A DNA stretch of 64,000 nucleotides from Methyloversatilis universalis EHg5 (GCF_000378945.1 NZ_KB900539.1:3608122-3672121); one strand, 5' to 3'. Positions 51,308 through 60,762 are shown, counted from the stretch's first letter. Program-made: numbers and translations. Notes: a model not told the origin generated them from the letters alone.

Positions 51308-52317
51308 CAGCGGTACTCCTTGACCTTCATCACGGCTTCTTCGATGCGTGCCGGACTCGGGATGTAAAGATCTTCCAGCGAGGCGGCGAACGGCACGGGA
51401 ACGTGCGGTGCGGTCACCATCTGGATCGGGGCCTTCAGCGCGCCGAACGCTTCCTGGGCGATGAAGCCGGAAATGTCGGACGCCATGCTGCAGCGCGGGG
51501 ACGATTCATCGACCACCACCAGACGACCGGTGCGTTCGACGCTTTCGAGAATCGTGTCGGTATCCAGCGGCGAGGTCGTGCGCGGATCGATGATTTCGCA
51601 CTGGATGCCCTTCTTGCGCAGGTTGGCAGCGGCTTCCTTGGCGTAATTGACCATGCGGCCGATCGCCACGATGGTCACGTCGTCACCTTCCTGCACCACA
51701 GCGGCTTCGCCGAACGGCACGATGTAGCTTTCGGCCGGCACGTCGCCTTCCATCGTGTAGAGCGCCTTGTGCTCCAGGAAGATGACCGGGTCGTTGTCAC
51801 GGATCGACTGGATCAGCAGACCCTTGGCGTCGTACGGATTCGACGGGACAACCACCTTCAGACCCGGAACGTGCGTGAACATGTTGTACAGGCACTGCGA
51901 GTGCTGGGCGGCGGCACGGAAGCCGGCGCCGTACATCGCGCGGATCACGACCGGGGTCTTGGCCTTGCCGCCGAACATGTAGCGGAACTTGGCAGCCTGG
52001 TTGAAGATCTGGTCGAAACACACACCCATGAAGTCGATGAACATCAGTTCGGCGACCGGACGCAGGCCGTTGCAGGCCGCACCGACCGCAGCGCCGATGT
52101 AGCCCGATTCCGAGATCGGGGTGTCCATCACGCGACCCGGGTGCTTGGCGTACAGACCCTTGGTGACGCCGAGCACACCGCCCCATGCGTCGTCTTCGCC
52201 CGGCGAACCTGCACCACCGGCCACGTCTTCGCCCATCACGATGACGCTCGGGTCACGCGTCATTTCCTGGTCCAGCGCCTCGTTGATGGCCTGCTGGTAA
52301 GTGATCTTTCTTGCCAT
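51307..52317 (-). CDS. acoB: Acetoin dehydrogenase E1 beta subunit
   Basis: 336 aa, transketolase-type beta subunit: MARKITYQQAINEALDQEMTR, VMGEDVAGGAG, the central PISESGYIGAAVGAA and C-terminal transketolase C domain. It pairs with AcoA in the thiamine-diphosphate E1 that cleaves acetoin to acetaldehyde and enzyme-bound acetyl. It follows acoA by 32 bp and overlaps acoC. Confidence 0.95.
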   Translation of the reverse strand: MARKITYQQAINEALDQEMTRDPSVIVMGEDVAGGAGSPGEDDAWGGVLGVTKGLYAKHPGRVMDTPISESGYIGAAVGAACNGLRPVAELMFIDFMGVCFDQIFNQAAKFRYMFGGKAKTPVVIRAMYGAGFRAAAQHSQCLYNMFTHVPGLKVVVPSNPYDAKGLLIQSIRDNDPVIFLEHKALYTMEGDVPAESYIVPFGEAAVVQEGDDVTIVAIGRMVNYAKEAAANLRKKGIQCEIIDPRTTSPLDTDTILESVERTGRLVVVDESSPRCSMASDISGFIAQEAFGALKAPIQMVTAPHVPVPFAASLEDLYIPSPARIEEAVMKVKEYR

Positions 52318-52349
52318 TCTGTTTTCTCCTGTCAGCGTATGGCGCGGGT

Positions 52350-53324
52350 TCAGTAGGACACGTACACGTCGGTCATCAGCTCGGACGGTGCCGGCAGCGG
52401 ATCGGCCTTGGCCTTGACGACGGAGGCGTCGATCATGGCTTTCACTTCGGCGTCGATCGCCTCGATGTCAGCCGCGCTCAGCTCGCCGCGCGAGGTGACG
52501 CGCTTGGCAAACTGCATCAGGCAGTCCTTGGTTTCGCGCAGCTTCTGCACTTCGCCCGGGGCACGGTAGGTCTGCTGGTCGCCTTCGAAGTGGCCGTAGT
52601 AGCGCGACAGCTTCACTTCGAGCAGGGTCGGGCCGTGGCCTTCGCGGGCACGCTTGATCGCTTCGCCGGCGGCTTCGTACACCGCGAAGAAATCGAAGCC
52701 ATCGACGATCACGCCCGGCATGCCGAAGGCGCTGGCGCGGTCAGCGATGTTGTCGACCGCCACCGAGAAGTTGCTCGAGGTCGCTTCGGCGTAGCCGTTG
52801 TTCTCAGCCACGAAAATGACCGGCAGCTTCCAGACCGAAGCGAGGTTCATCGCTTCGAAAATGGTGCCCTGGTTGGACGCACCGTCACCGAAGAAGCACA
52901 CACCCACGTTGTTCTCGCCGCGGATCTTGGAGGCCAGCGCGGTACCGCAGATGAGCGGACCGCCGCCACCGACGATGCCGTTCGCACCCAGCATGCCCAC
53001 CTCGAGGTCGGCGATGTGCATCGAGCCGCCCTTGCCCTTGCAGGTACCGGTGGCCTTGCCCCAGATCTCGGCCATCATGCTCACCGGGTCAACGCCCTTG
53101 GCGATGCAGTGACCGTGACCGCGGTGGGTCGAGGCGATGTAGTCCTTGCGGTTGAGGTGCATGCAGATGCCGGTCGCCGAAGCTTCCTCACCTGCATACA
53201 GATGGACGAAACCCGGGATTTCGCCGGTGGCGAAATCGACGTGCACGCGCTCCTCGAAATCACGAATGATGCGCATGGTCCGGTAAGCCTGCAGAAGGGC
53301 TTCCCTGTTCAAAGGACTGGTCAT
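52350..53324 (-). CDS. acoA: Acetoin dehydrogenase E1 alpha subunit
   Basis: 324 aa from MTSPLNREALLQAYRTM with AGGAG upstream; the frame is open further upstream without a ribosome site. The thiamine-diphosphate motif runs from GDGASNQGTIFEAMN to the asparagine pair in AENNGY. HRGHGHCIAKG is the conserved E1-alpha loop. There are 193 bp between acoX and acoA with no terminator, so acoXABC is likely one transcript. Confidence 0.95.
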   Translation of the reverse strand: MTSPLNREALLQAYRTMRIIRDFEERVHVDFATGEIPGFVHLYAGEEASATGICMHLNRKDYIASTHRGHGHCIAKGVDPVSMMAEIWGKATGTCKGKGGSMHIADLEVGMLGANGIVGGGGPLICGTALASKIRGENNVGVCFFGDGASNQGTIFEAMNLASVWKLPVIFVAENNGYAEATSSNFSVAVDNIADRASAFGMPGVIVDGFDFFAVYEAAGEAIKRAREGHGPTLLEVKLSRYYGHFEGDQQTYRAPGEVQKLRETKDCLMQFAKRVTSRGELSAADIEAIDAEVKAMIDASVVKAKADPLPAPSELMTDVYVSY

Positions 53325-53517
53325 GAGTGCTCCTCTTTGTTGTGGACGGAAATGCCCGCGTATCTCCGGCAGCTGCGGGCGGATGGCTGAACACGGGCCT
53401 GCGGACATGCAACCGGCCGCACCGGTTGAATGTCGGCAAACCCAGGCCTGAATCGGGGTGAGCACCGGACACTGAAGCCGGCAACCCCGTGGAGAACTAA
53501 ACGGTCGAGGGCCCGCA

Positions 53518-54561
53518 TCACGCGGCGTCCCCGACATAGCCGCGCATCAGTCGATGCTGTGCGGCATAGGTGAGCGTGGCGGCGACATCGACGGTGACCG
53601 GACCGTTCGGGTCCAGCTTCACTTCGATGCGGCTGCGACTGTGGTATTCGATCTCGCGCTCGCCATCGAGCGCGATGGTTCCGCTGCGACCTTCGATGAG
53701 CACCGGTTCGTGCGGCACCAGATGGCTGTATTCGCGCACGCCGATTTCGGACACCAGTCCGGGCGCGATCGCCGCATGCACGCGGCGCGGCGTGTCACCG
53801 ACCGGTGCACAGCGCACATGCAGGCCGTGCTGCGCGGTGCGCGACACCGGTTCGAGCTGACCGGCAATGGCCGACAGGCCGATACCGTCCGCGGCTGCAA
53901 AAGTGACAAACAGCTCTTCCACCACCGCGCTGTCCCACACCGCGCGCGAACCGATGTATTCGTGGCCGGTGAAGCAGGCATCAACCAGCGCGATGTCGTC
54001 GCGACCGTCGCAATGCACCTGCAGCACCTTGTTGCGCCGCAGGCCGGCAGCCGGCGGCACCGCGCCGGTGGCGATCAGACCGGTGGCCAGACCGGCCACG
54101 GTGGCTTCGCGCATTTCCGGGAAGGCGTTGTTGGTGCCGGTCGACAGCGCGAGCAGCGGAATCTGCCCGCTGCGCAGCGACACCGCCCGGTGGGTGCCGT
54201 CGCCGCCGAGCACGATGATGGCGGTCACGCCTGCATCGCGCATCGCCTCGGTCGCGGTCAGCGTGTCCTGGATGGTTTCCGAGACGGTCATGTCGAGGAA
54301 GCGCACGCCCTGGCCTTCGGTCGACGGCCCGTTCATGTCGAGCGCGCGATAGACCAGCGGAGAGATCGAGCCCTTGTCCGGCATCAGCAGCACTTCGTGC
54401 ACACCGGCGGCCTGCAGGCCGGCGATGGCGCGCACGATCATGCTGGCCTTCTCGGCGTTCGGGAAAACCGAAGCGCGCGAAGTGAGACGGCGGATGTCCC
54501 TGCCCGAAGCCGGGTTGGCGATGATGCCGACGCGGGTCGGGCGGGCTGGACTTGAAGACAC
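53518..54561 (-). CDS. acoX: AcoX, NAD-kinase-like protein of the acetoin operon
   Basis: 347 aa with a GTG start (MSSSPARPTRVGIIANPASG). The NAD-kinase/diacylglycerol-kinase-like motif GGDGTHR and NTNNAF-like STGTNNAFPE are present. AcoX is regularly the first gene of aco operons in betaproteobacteria; its biochemical role is undefined. The -24/-12 promoter at 54599 lies 38 bp upstream of its start. Confidence 0.92.
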   Translation of the reverse strand: MSSSPARPTRVGIIANPASGRDIRRLTSRASVFPNAEKASMIVRAIAGLQAAGVHEVLLMPDKGSISPLVYRALDMNGPSTEGQGVRFLDMTVSETIQDTLTATEAMRDAGVTAIIVLGGDGTHRAVSLRSGQIPLLALSTGTNNAFPEMREATVAGLATGLIATGAVPPAAGLRRNKVLQVHCDGRDDIALVDACFTGHEYIGSRAVWDSAVVEELFVTFAAADGIGLSAIAGQLEPVSRTAQHGLHVRCAPVGDTPRRVHAAIAPGLVSEIGVREYSHLVPHEPVLIEGRSGTIALDGEREIEYHSRSRIEVKLDPNGPVTVDVAATLTYAAQHRLMRGYVGDAA

Positions 54562-54598
54562 GACGATGCGACTCCTGAAAGCGATTCATGCCTTCATT

Positions 54599-54613
54599 GC
54601 ATCTGTCGTGCCA
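54599..54613 (-). promoter_or_regulatory. Sigma-54 promoter of acoXABC
   Basis: On the minus strand the site reads TGGCACGACAGATGC: GG-N10-GC spacing and a full TGGCACG, with ATGC instead of TTGC. The predicted start of transcription is near 54588, about 27 nt before the acoX GTG. AcoR-controlled aco operons in other bacteria use sigma-54. Confidence 0.78.
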
Positions 54614-54744
54614 GATACAGTCGCACCGGACACCTCCCGTGCGCAAACCGATGATTTGGAAGCACTCTCTGCATCGTTCGACGACACCATCGTCATGAGC
54701 GAGACAAAAAGCGCGGGGAGTGAGACGCCGCGCGCCTCTCCGTC

Positions 54745-54760
54745 TGAGACAGCTGTCTCA
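54745..54760. promoter_or_regulatory. Predicted AcoR binding site (perfect palindrome)
   Basis: TGAGACAGCTGTCTCA is a perfect 16-bp palindrome centred about 165 bp upstream of the predicted acoX transcript start, between acoX and acoR. Extra half-sites lie at 54700-54706, 54721-54726 and 54814-54820 (GAGACA or TGAGAC). The 337-bp intergenic region 54562-54898 thus holds a sigma-54 promoter and a multi-site activator region. A 14/16 copy occurs at 60873. Confidence 0.72.
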
Positions 54761-54898
54761 GTTTTTGGAGACATTCGTCGCGTTGCTTTCCGGCGAAAGC
54801 GCGCCTACCCTCACGAGACAACACAGGGGAAGCATTCCCTCAGGCGGCACAGATCGCCACACAAAGAAGTAAATATCCGATAACGGAGGAGGCGCTTT

Positions 54899-56971
54899 AT
54901 GAGACAAGGTCGCGAGATCGCGGACCACGTCGGTCGTGTCATGAACATCGTCGAAGGCCGCGGCCATTCGGTGCTGTCCGACCCCCATCACGAACGCGTG
55001 GCGCGCTCATGGAAGCGCTCGCTGAACAAGCACTCGATCGATCCGTCGCTGTCGTCGGTACCCAAGGTGGTCACCGCCTACGAACTGCGCGAACACCGCG
55101 ACCGCATCGAAACCTTCATGCGCATTGCGCGTGAAGGGGTCGAGCGCCTGCACAATGAACTGCTGCCGGCAAATTACTGTGTGCTGCTCACCGACGCTGC
55201 CGGCGTCACCGTCGATTACCGCGCGGTGCCTCACCTGGAGCGCGAGTTCAAGGACGAAGGCTTCCGCGCCGGCACCTGCTGGTCGGAAGAGAGCGAAGGC
55301 ACCTGCGGCGTCGGCACCACGCTGATCGACCGCCAGCCCACGCTGATCCACCGCAACGAACACTTCCGTTCGCACAACACGCAGTTCACCTGCAGCTCGG
55401 CACCGATACTGGGCCTGCAAGACGAACCGATCGCGGTGCTGGACGCCTCCGCGCTGTACTCGCCGGACGGCCGTGAAAGCCAGCTGCTGGTGTTCCGCAT
55501 GGTGTGCGAGAAGGCGCGCCTGATCGAGGACGCGTACGCCCACTACAGCCTGCGCAACCACTGGACGCTGCAGCTCGGCCAGGTCGCCGAGTTCATGCCG
55601 GTCGAGACCGATTACCTGATTGCCTTCGACGACGACGGCCGCATCCTTGGCGGCAACCGCCGGGCGCGCAACGAACTGATCACGCACAACGGTCGCCGCG
55701 CCGAGTTCCTGCAGGATCTGTTCGAGTGTTCGGCCAACGACATCATGGTGTCGGCCCACGCCAGCCCGGGCACGCCCTTCCCGCTGCGCATGCTGGCCAC
55801 CGGCCGCCGCCTGTTCGCGGTGCTGCGCGCGCCGAACGCACGCTCGCCGGCCCAGGTCACGCAGTCCAAGCCGGTGCAGACCGAAGAGAACGCCACCGCA
55901 CCGCGCGGTTTCCGCCACCTCGCGCTGGGCGACCCGCGTATCAAGAGCAATGTGCAGTGCGCGGTGAAAGTCGCGAACCGCGACATCCCGGTCATGCTGC
56001 TGGGCGAAACCGGCACCGGCAAGGAAGCCTTCGCCCGCGCCATCCATGACTACAGCGAGCGCGCCAAACAGCCCTTCGTTGCACTGAACTGTGCCGCCAT
56101 CCCGGAAAGCCTGATCGAGAGCGAACTGTTCGGCTACCGCGACGGCGCCTTCACGGGTGCGCGCAGCAAGGGCGCCAAGGGCAAGATCCTGCAGTCGGAT
56201 GGCGGCACGCTCTTCCTCGACGAAATCGGCGACATGCCGCTGTCTCTGCAGAGCCGTCTGCTGCGCGTGCTGGCCGAAGGCGAAGTGGTGCCGCTGGGTG
56301 CCGAACAGCCGACGCCGGTAAATCTGCACGTGATCTGCGCCACCCACCAGGACCTGCCGGAACTGGTGCGCCAGGGCCGCTTCCGCGAAGATCTGTTCTA
56401 CCGCCTGAACGGCGCCAGCTTCATGCTGCCGCCGCTGCGCAACCGCGAAGACAAACGCGAACTGATACAGCTGGTGATGCGCGAAGAGTGCGCCGCCATG
56501 AGCCGCGAGGAACTGCGCATCGCGGAAGACACGATGGGCCGCCTGCTGGCCTACGACTGGCCTGGCAACATCCGCCAGCTGCGCCACGCCATCCGCTACG
56601 CCTGCGCGATCGCCGACGGCAACCAGGTCACCATCGAGCACTTCCCGCAGGAACTGCGCGGCAGCGCCGCCAGCCAGGCACGCGTGATACCGCAGCCGGC
56701 CCAGCAGCCGCCGGCCGCACCCAGCGTGCCGCGCAGCAGCGCAGCCGCACCCGACCCCTGCGAACTGCGCGACGGCGAGCCGCTGAACGAAGCCTGTATG
56801 CAGCTGCGCCAGAAAATGCTCGATGCGCTGCGCCGCAATCACTGGCGGGTGACCGAAACCGCCCGCCAGCTGGGCATGTCGCGCGCCACCTTCTATCGCA
56901 AGATGGCGCGGCTGCGCATCGTCGCACCGAACTATCTGGACGGCGAAGACAGCGTGGTCGGCCACGGCTGA
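54899..56971 (+). CDS. acoR: AcoR-type sigma-54-dependent activator
   Basis: 690 aa; ATG follows GGAGGAGGCGCTTT. An N-terminal GAF-type sensor (about 60-210; [15 protein letters not shown]) and a PAS-like middle part precede the AAA+ domain. That domain has Walker [15 protein letters not shown] and [13 protein letters not shown]. The C-terminal Fis helix-turn-helix is [20 protein letters not shown]. AcoR responds to acetoin or acetaldehyde and activates the aco operon. It diverges from acoX. Its predicted site also occurs in front of the porin and thiC. Confidence 0.95.
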   Translation: MRQGREIADHVGRVMNIVEGRGHSVLSDPHHERVARSWKRSLNKHSIDPSLSSVPKVVTAYELREHRDRIETFMRIAREGVERLHNELLPANYCVLLTDAAGVTVDYRAVPHLEREFKDEGFRAGTCWSEESEGTCGVGTTLIDRQPTLIHRNEHFRSHNTQFTCSSAPILGLQDEPIAVLDASALYSPDGRESQLLVFRMVCEKARLIEDAYAHYSLRNHWTLQLGQVAEFMPVETDYLIAFDDDGRILGGNRRARNELITHNGRRAEFLQDLFECSANDIMVSAHASPGTPFPLRMLATGRRLFAVLRAPNARSPAQVTQSKPVQTEENATAPRGFRHLALGDPRIKSNVQCAVKVANRDIPVMLLGETGTGKEAFARAIHDYSERAKQPFVALNCAAIPESLIESELFGYRDGAFTGARSKGAKGKILQSDGGTLFLDEIGDMPLSLQSRLLRVLAEGEVVPLGAEQPTPVNLHVICATHQDLPELVRQGRFREDLFYRLNGASFMLPPLRNREDKRELIQLVMREECAAMSREELRIAEDTMGRLLAYDWPGNIRQLRHAIRYACAIADGNQVTIEHFPQELRGSAASQARVIPQPAQQPPAAPSVPRSSAAAPDPCELRDGEPLNEACMQLRQKMLDALRRNHWRVTETARQLGMSRATFYRKMARLRIVAPNYLDGEDSVVGHG

Positions 56972-56998
56972 TCTGGCGCGCAGCTGACCCACTCACAC

Positions 56999-57025
56999 GG
57001 GGCGCTCAGGCGCCCCGTTTCTTTT
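56999..57025 (+). terminator. Rho-independent terminator of acoR
   Basis: Stem GGGGCGC / GCGCCCC with loop TCAG, then GTTTCTTTT, 28 bp after the acoR stop. Confidence 0.85.
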
Positions 57026-57056
57026 GATGGCCGCCGATGGGCGCTGTCCGTCAAAC

Positions 57057-57092
57057 AAAAAACCCGGTGCGCACAAGCGCACCGGGTTTTTT
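57057..57092. terminator. Bidirectional terminator between acoR and cytochrome c gene
   Basis: 16-bp perfect stem (AAAAAACCCGGTGCGC and complement) with loop ACAA and six A or T on either side. It ends the leftward cytochrome gene (stop at 57113) and backs up acoR termination. Confidence 0.93.
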
Positions 57093-57112
57093 CGCGGCAG
57101 CAACGAACAGAC

Positions 57113-57532
57113 TTACTGCGTGCCGAGGAATTTGATGTAAGCCACCAGTTCCCAGATCTGGTCGGTCGAGAACGCCTCGCCCCAGGGCGGCATGATGTCC
57201 GAGCCGCGACGACCGTGAAAAATCGTATGGAAGGCCGCTTCCGGCGGCAGGTCGGTACGGCCCTTGAAGTCGGGGGCGCGACCGCCGACTCCTTCTGCGC
57301 CATGGCAGTAGCCGGCACAGGTCTTGTTGAAGCGCTTCTTGCCGGACGCAATGCGCGCCGGATCGTCCAGATCGAAACTCGGCTTCGGCTGGGCCGAAGT
57401 GGCTGCTTCCTGTGCCATCACCGGTGAGCTGCCAGCCTGCAGCGCAACAGCAGCGCCCGCAAGCAGCAGTGCACTCAGGGCACCGCGGAAGAACGAAGTA
57501 CGAGAAGAGATGAAGGCGTTGCGGTCTTTCAT
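57113..57532 (-). CDS. Periplasmic c-type cytochrome with CX3CH haem motif
   Basis: 139 aa. A signal peptide ends AVALQAGSSPVMA. The haem attachment is Cys72-Ala-Gly-Tyr-Cys76-His77, that is CX3CH instead of CX2CH, confirmed codon by codon. The likely axial ligand is Met114 (DIMPPWG). The gene lies downstream of the PQQ dehydrogenase, to which it is the obvious electron acceptor, but a terminator at 57608 separates them. No promoter could be assigned in the 75 bp upstream. Confidence 0.9.
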   Translation of the reverse strand: MKDRNAFISSRTSFFRGALSALLLAGAAVALQAGSSPVMAQEAATSAQPKPSFDLDDPARIASGKKRFNKTCAGYCHGAEGVGGRAPDFKGRTDLPPEAAFHTIFHGRRGSDIMPPWGEAFSTDQIWELVAYIKFLGTQ

Positions 57533-57607
57533 GGTTCTGCTTTCCTGCCCGGGTTGAAGCTCAGATTCTCTGATGTTCTTGTGTCTTATGAGTTCGGAAG
57601 TCTGAAC

Positions 57608-57643
57608 AAAAAAAGACGGGCGGTCACTCCCGTTACCGCCCGT
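57608..57643 (-). terminator. Rho-independent terminator after the PQQ dehydrogenase gene
   Basis: On the minus strand a 9-bp stem (ACGGGCGGT / ACCGCCCGT) is followed by C and seven T. A second GC-rich hairpin without a T-tract lies between it and the stop (57663-57688, CCCCGCCGTG / CACGGCGGGG). Transcription may leak into the cytochrome gene. Confidence 0.82.
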
Positions 57644-57699
57644 GAATGAGGAGACATTGACACCCCGCCGTGTGTCCGCACGGCGGGGCGGTACAGCAC

Positions 57700-59391
57700 T
57701 TACTCCAGCGTGAAGGCGATCATCGCTGCACCGCCCGGCAGATCCTTGATCTGCGGGAAAGCACCTGCGAGGAAGCCCGGAGCGTGGGAGCCCAGACCGG
57801 TCGGGAACACGATGTACTGCTTGCCCTTGACCGAATAGCTGACCGGGCCGCCGCGCAGGCCGGAACCGGCGTTGAAGGACCACAGTTCCTTGCCGGTATC
57901 GGCGTCGTAACCGTAGATCTTGCCTTCCATGTCACCGGTGAACACCAGGCCACCGGCGGTGGTCAGCACCGACGAAAGCGGCGGCAGGTCGTACTTGATC
58001 GACCACTTGCGCTTGCCGGTGATCGGGTCACGCGCGTCCAGACGGCCATGCGGCTTGCTGCCCGGGGGCGCCACCAGCTTGATCGATTCGATGCCGAGCG
58101 ACAGCGAGGACACCGACTTCAGGTTGTCCGGATCGTCCTTGCCGGCGACCACCTCGTTACACACTTCCATCGCGTGCGAGTACCACAGGCCGGTGCCCGG
58201 GTTGTAGGCGCCGTGGTTCCAGCTGCGCGTGCCGAGCAGGTTCGGGCAGAAGGTCTTGGTCTTGTCGACTTCCGGATAGACCGGATCGATCAGCGCGCCG
58301 GTCTTCGGATCGATGCCCTTGACCCAGTTCACGTTCTCGGCGAACTGCCACACGTTCTCGAGCTTGCCGTCCTTCTTGTCCATCACGAACACGAAGCCGC
58401 CCTTGTTCAGGTGAACGATGACGTCCTTGCCATCCTTCTGCACGACCAGCGCTTCGTACGCCGAATCGTAATCCCACGAATCGTTCGGCACTTCCTGGCG
58501 ATGCCACTTCACCTTGCCGGTCTTCGGATCGAGGGCCAGCAGCGTCGCGGTGTAGAGGTTGTCGCCCTTGCGGTCGTAGTTGTAGTAGTCGGGCGCTGCG
58601 TTCGACGTACCGATGTAGATGGTGTCGCTCTTGGCGTCATAGGTACCCGGCATCCAGGCGCTGCCGCCACCGACCTTGCCGCTCTCGCCCGGCCAGCTCT
58701 TCGGATCGTTCTTGATCACGTCGAAGGTCCACACCGGCTTGCCGGTATCGGCATTGACCGCGTAGATCTTGCCCGAGATCGGCTGGTCGCCGCCGGTGGT
58801 GCCACCGAACAGCACGTCGCCTGCCAGCTGCGGCGGTGCCGAGAACAGCGCGCCGTACTGGGTCTTCGGATTGGTCAGCTGGGTCGACCACACTTCCTTG
58901 CCGGTCTTCTGGTCGAGCGCGATGAAGCGGCCGTCCAGCGTGCCAACGAACACCTTGCCGCGACCCACGGTCACACCACGGCTGGCCGCGCCGTAGAACA
59001 CCTGTTCGACGATCTTGTCGAGTTTGGGGGCGTACTGCCACAGGGTCTTGCCGGTGGCGGCATCGATGGCCCACACATTGTTGTTGGCCGAGATCGAGTA
59101 CATGACGCCATCGATCACGATGGGGGTCGCCTGCAGACCGTGCGTGATGGTGCCCGGCTGGTGGATCCACGCCACCTTGAGCTTCTTCACGTTGTCACGG
59201 TTCACCTGGTTCAGCGGGCTGAAACGCCAGGCGTTGCTGGTGCGGTGATACTGCGGCCAGTTGTTCGGATCTTCGAAGCCCGGGCCGGACTGGGCGGCAG
59301 CCGGGGCAGAGAACAGCGACATCATCGACGCGGCTGCAATGGCCGAAGCCATCAGCGCGGGGCGGAACTGCTTGCGAATCGGGTTCATCAA
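57700..59391 (-). CDS. PQQ-dependent alcohol dehydrogenase-family quinoprotein
   Basis: 563 aa with a signal peptide ending SAPAAAQ, so periplasmic. It has the eight-bladed propeller repeats of the methanol/ethanol dehydrogenase family (AIDAATGKTLWQY, ALDQKTGKEVWST, AVNADTGKPVWTF). By eye the metal/PQQ site is Asp202 (in place of the usual Glu), Asn264 (GTSN), catalytic Asp307 and Asp309 in WDYD; Trp246 would stack on PQQ. The +2 aspartate is the feature of lanthanide-using XoxF/ExaF/PedH enzymes. The adjacent cysteine pair normal for MDH and ADH is absent (residues 131-140 have none). The substrate is unknown; short alcohols, aldehydes or an acetoin-related diol fit the context. Confidence 0.88.
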   Translation of the reverse strand: MMNPIRKQFRPALMASAIAAASMMSLFSAPAAAQSGPGFEDPNNWPQYHRTSNAWRFSPLNQVNRDNVKKLKVAWIHQPGTITHGLQATPIVIDGVMYSISANNNVWAIDAATGKTLWQYAPKLDKIVEQVFYGAASRGVTVGRGKVFVGTLDGRFIALDQKTGKEVWSTQLTNPKTQYGALFSAPPQLAGDVLFGGTTGGDQPISGKIYAVNADTGKPVWTFDVIKNDPKSWPGESGKVGGGSAWMPGTYDAKSDTIYIGTSNAAPDYYNYDRKGDNLYTATLLALDPKTGKVKWHRQEVPNDSWDYDSAYEALVVQKDGKDVIVHLNKGGFVFVMDKKDGKLENVWQFAENVNWVKGIDPKTGALIDPVYPEVDKTKTFCPNLLGTRSWNHGAYNPGTGLWYSHAMEVCNEVVAGKDDPDNLKSVSSLSLGIESIKLVAPPGSKPHGRLDARDPITGKRKWSIKYDLPPLSSVLTTAGGLVFTGDMEGKIYGYDADTGKELWSFNAGSGLRGGPVSYSVKGKQYIVFPTGLGSHAPGFLAGAFPQIKDLPGGAAMIAFTLE

Positions 59392-59413
59392 TCAGGTCTC
59401 CATTATGTTTTTG

Positions 59414-59443
59414 CGGTGACGGAGGCTGCGTCCCCCGTCACCG
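59414..59443. other. Intergenic hairpin between porin and dehydrogenase genes
   Basis: CGGTGACGG and CCGTCACCG form a 9-bp stem with a 12-nt loop. There is no T-tract on the minus strand, so it is more likely an mRNA-stabilising or processing structure than a terminator. This agrees with porin and dehydrogenase being one transcript. Confidence 0.5.
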
Positions 59444-59477
59444 GTACTGCCTTTGCTGCAACTGCGGAAACTGCGAA

Positions 59478-60680
59478 TCAGAACATGAAGTTCAGACCGA
59501 CGTTGATCAGCGTGCTCTTTTCGCCCGGGGTCACGCCGGCAGCGACGATGCTGGTGCGCAGCGTTGCGCCCGGATCGGCGTCAGCGAAGGCGGCCTGCAC
59601 GTACAGCGTGGTGTCCGGACGCCATTGGTAGTCGTTGCTGATCACGATGAACTTGGTTTCATCGGTCTTGTTGGCATCGTCCTTGTTCAGATAGAACGCG
59701 AGCGTAGCCGAGTTCTTGGCGCTCCACTTCCAGTCCAGACCGGTGCTGTAGCCATTCACGTCAAACAGCTTGTTGCCGGCGCTGTTGTCGTTCTTGGCGT
59801 TCATCCAGTTGTTCTTCCAGGTGAAGTCGCCGAACGGGATCGCGAAGCCGAGGGAGGTGTGATCCACCACCTTCTTGCCGGTCTGTTCGTCGTGGAAGGC
59901 CTGGTACGAACCGGACAGGGTGACCGGACCGTTGTAGGTCACACCCAGCGCGTAGGCGCTGTTGTCCTTGAAGTCACCGGCCTGGCCGCCGAAGGAGTAC
60001 AGCACGCCCACGGTCACCGGACCCCAGGTATTGCGGTACTGCACGGCATTGTTCATGAAAATGCCGACGTCGTTGTTGGTGTTGCGACCGCCACCACCTG
60101 CCGGAGCATTGAAGGTGGTGAACAGCTGGCCGTAGGCCCAGGCGTACAGGTTGGAGAACTGTTCCTTGAACGCACGCGGCTCGGTGCCGATGTGGGCCAG
60201 CAGGGCCGGGCCGTACTGACGACCGAAGGTCAGGCTACCCCAGTCACCGCGCACACCCAGGTTGGCCTGACGACGGAACAGCGGGGTGCTCACGCCACCG
60301 GGGCCGGTGCCGGCTGCATCACCGGTGCCGTGCAGGAAACCGTTGTTGGTGTCGAAGTGCGACTCAAGGTTGAAGAAGGCGGTCAGGTTCACGTCGAGCT
60401 CACGCTCGCCCTTGAAACCGATCACGGTCTGACGCAGACCGCTGGTTTCCATCGAGGTACGGCTGTCACCTGCGGCGTTGGCCTGGCTGTTGTACAGCAT
60501 GCCAACGTCGATGATGCCGAACATCGACAGCTTGGTGCCGCCCATTTCGCCGATGACGATATCGGCCATGGCCGGCGACGAAATCACGGACAGCGCCGCG
60601 ACGGCGGCTGCGCCCACCGTGAGCTTGCGCGAGATTTTCAGTGCGGCGCTGTTCAGCGACTTGCGTCCAGTTCTTGTCAT
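59478..60680 (-). CDS. Outer-membrane trimeric porin
   Basis: 400 aa. The ATG with GGAGGGG upstream gives MTRTGRKSLNSAALK, followed by a signal peptide ending ISSPAMA. The mature start (DIVIGEMGGTKLSMFGIID) and alternating strands ending in a C-terminal Phe (VGLNFMF) are those of betaproteobacterial general porins. It probably admits the small solutes used by the periplasmic dehydrogenase. It is preceded by a sigma-54 promoter and a site shared with the aco operon, and is followed by the dehydrogenase gene in the same direction. Confidence 0.92.
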   Translation of the reverse strand: MTRTGRKSLNSAALKISRKLTVGAAAVAALSVISSPAMADIVIGEMGGTKLSMFGIIDVGMLYNSQANAAGDSRTSMETSGLRQTVIGFKGERELDVNLTAFFNLESHFDTNNGFLHGTGDAAGTGPGGVSTPLFRRQANLGVRGDWGSLTFGRQYGPALLAHIGTEPRAFKEQFSNLYAWAYGQLFTTFNAPAGGGGRNTNNDVGIFMNNAVQYRNTWGPVTVGVLYSFGGQAGDFKDNSAYALGVTYNGPVTLSGSYQAFHDEQTGKKVVDHTSLGFAIPFGDFTWKNNWMNAKNDNSAGNKLFDVNGYSTGLDWKWSAKNSATLAFYLNKDDANKTDETKFIVISNDYQWRPDTTLYVQAAFADADPGATLRTSIVAAGVTPGEKSTLINVGLNFMF

Positions 60681-60762
60681 GTTCCCCTCCGTGTGATGCT
60701 GGTGATGAATCACTGGTTGAAATGCGGCGTCCGCGGACCGGACTACCGTCGGAGGGCTTAAG

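Noticed and set aside
53325-53517. A second -24/-12 promoter in front of acoA
   Set aside because: The best candidate (AGGCCTGGGTTTGC on the minus strand) has GG-N9-GC instead of N10 spacing.
57700-59391. Classical calcium methanol dehydrogenase MxaF
   Set aside because: It lacks the adjacent cysteine pair, has the +2 Asp not found in MxaF, and no mxaI/G genes are nearby.
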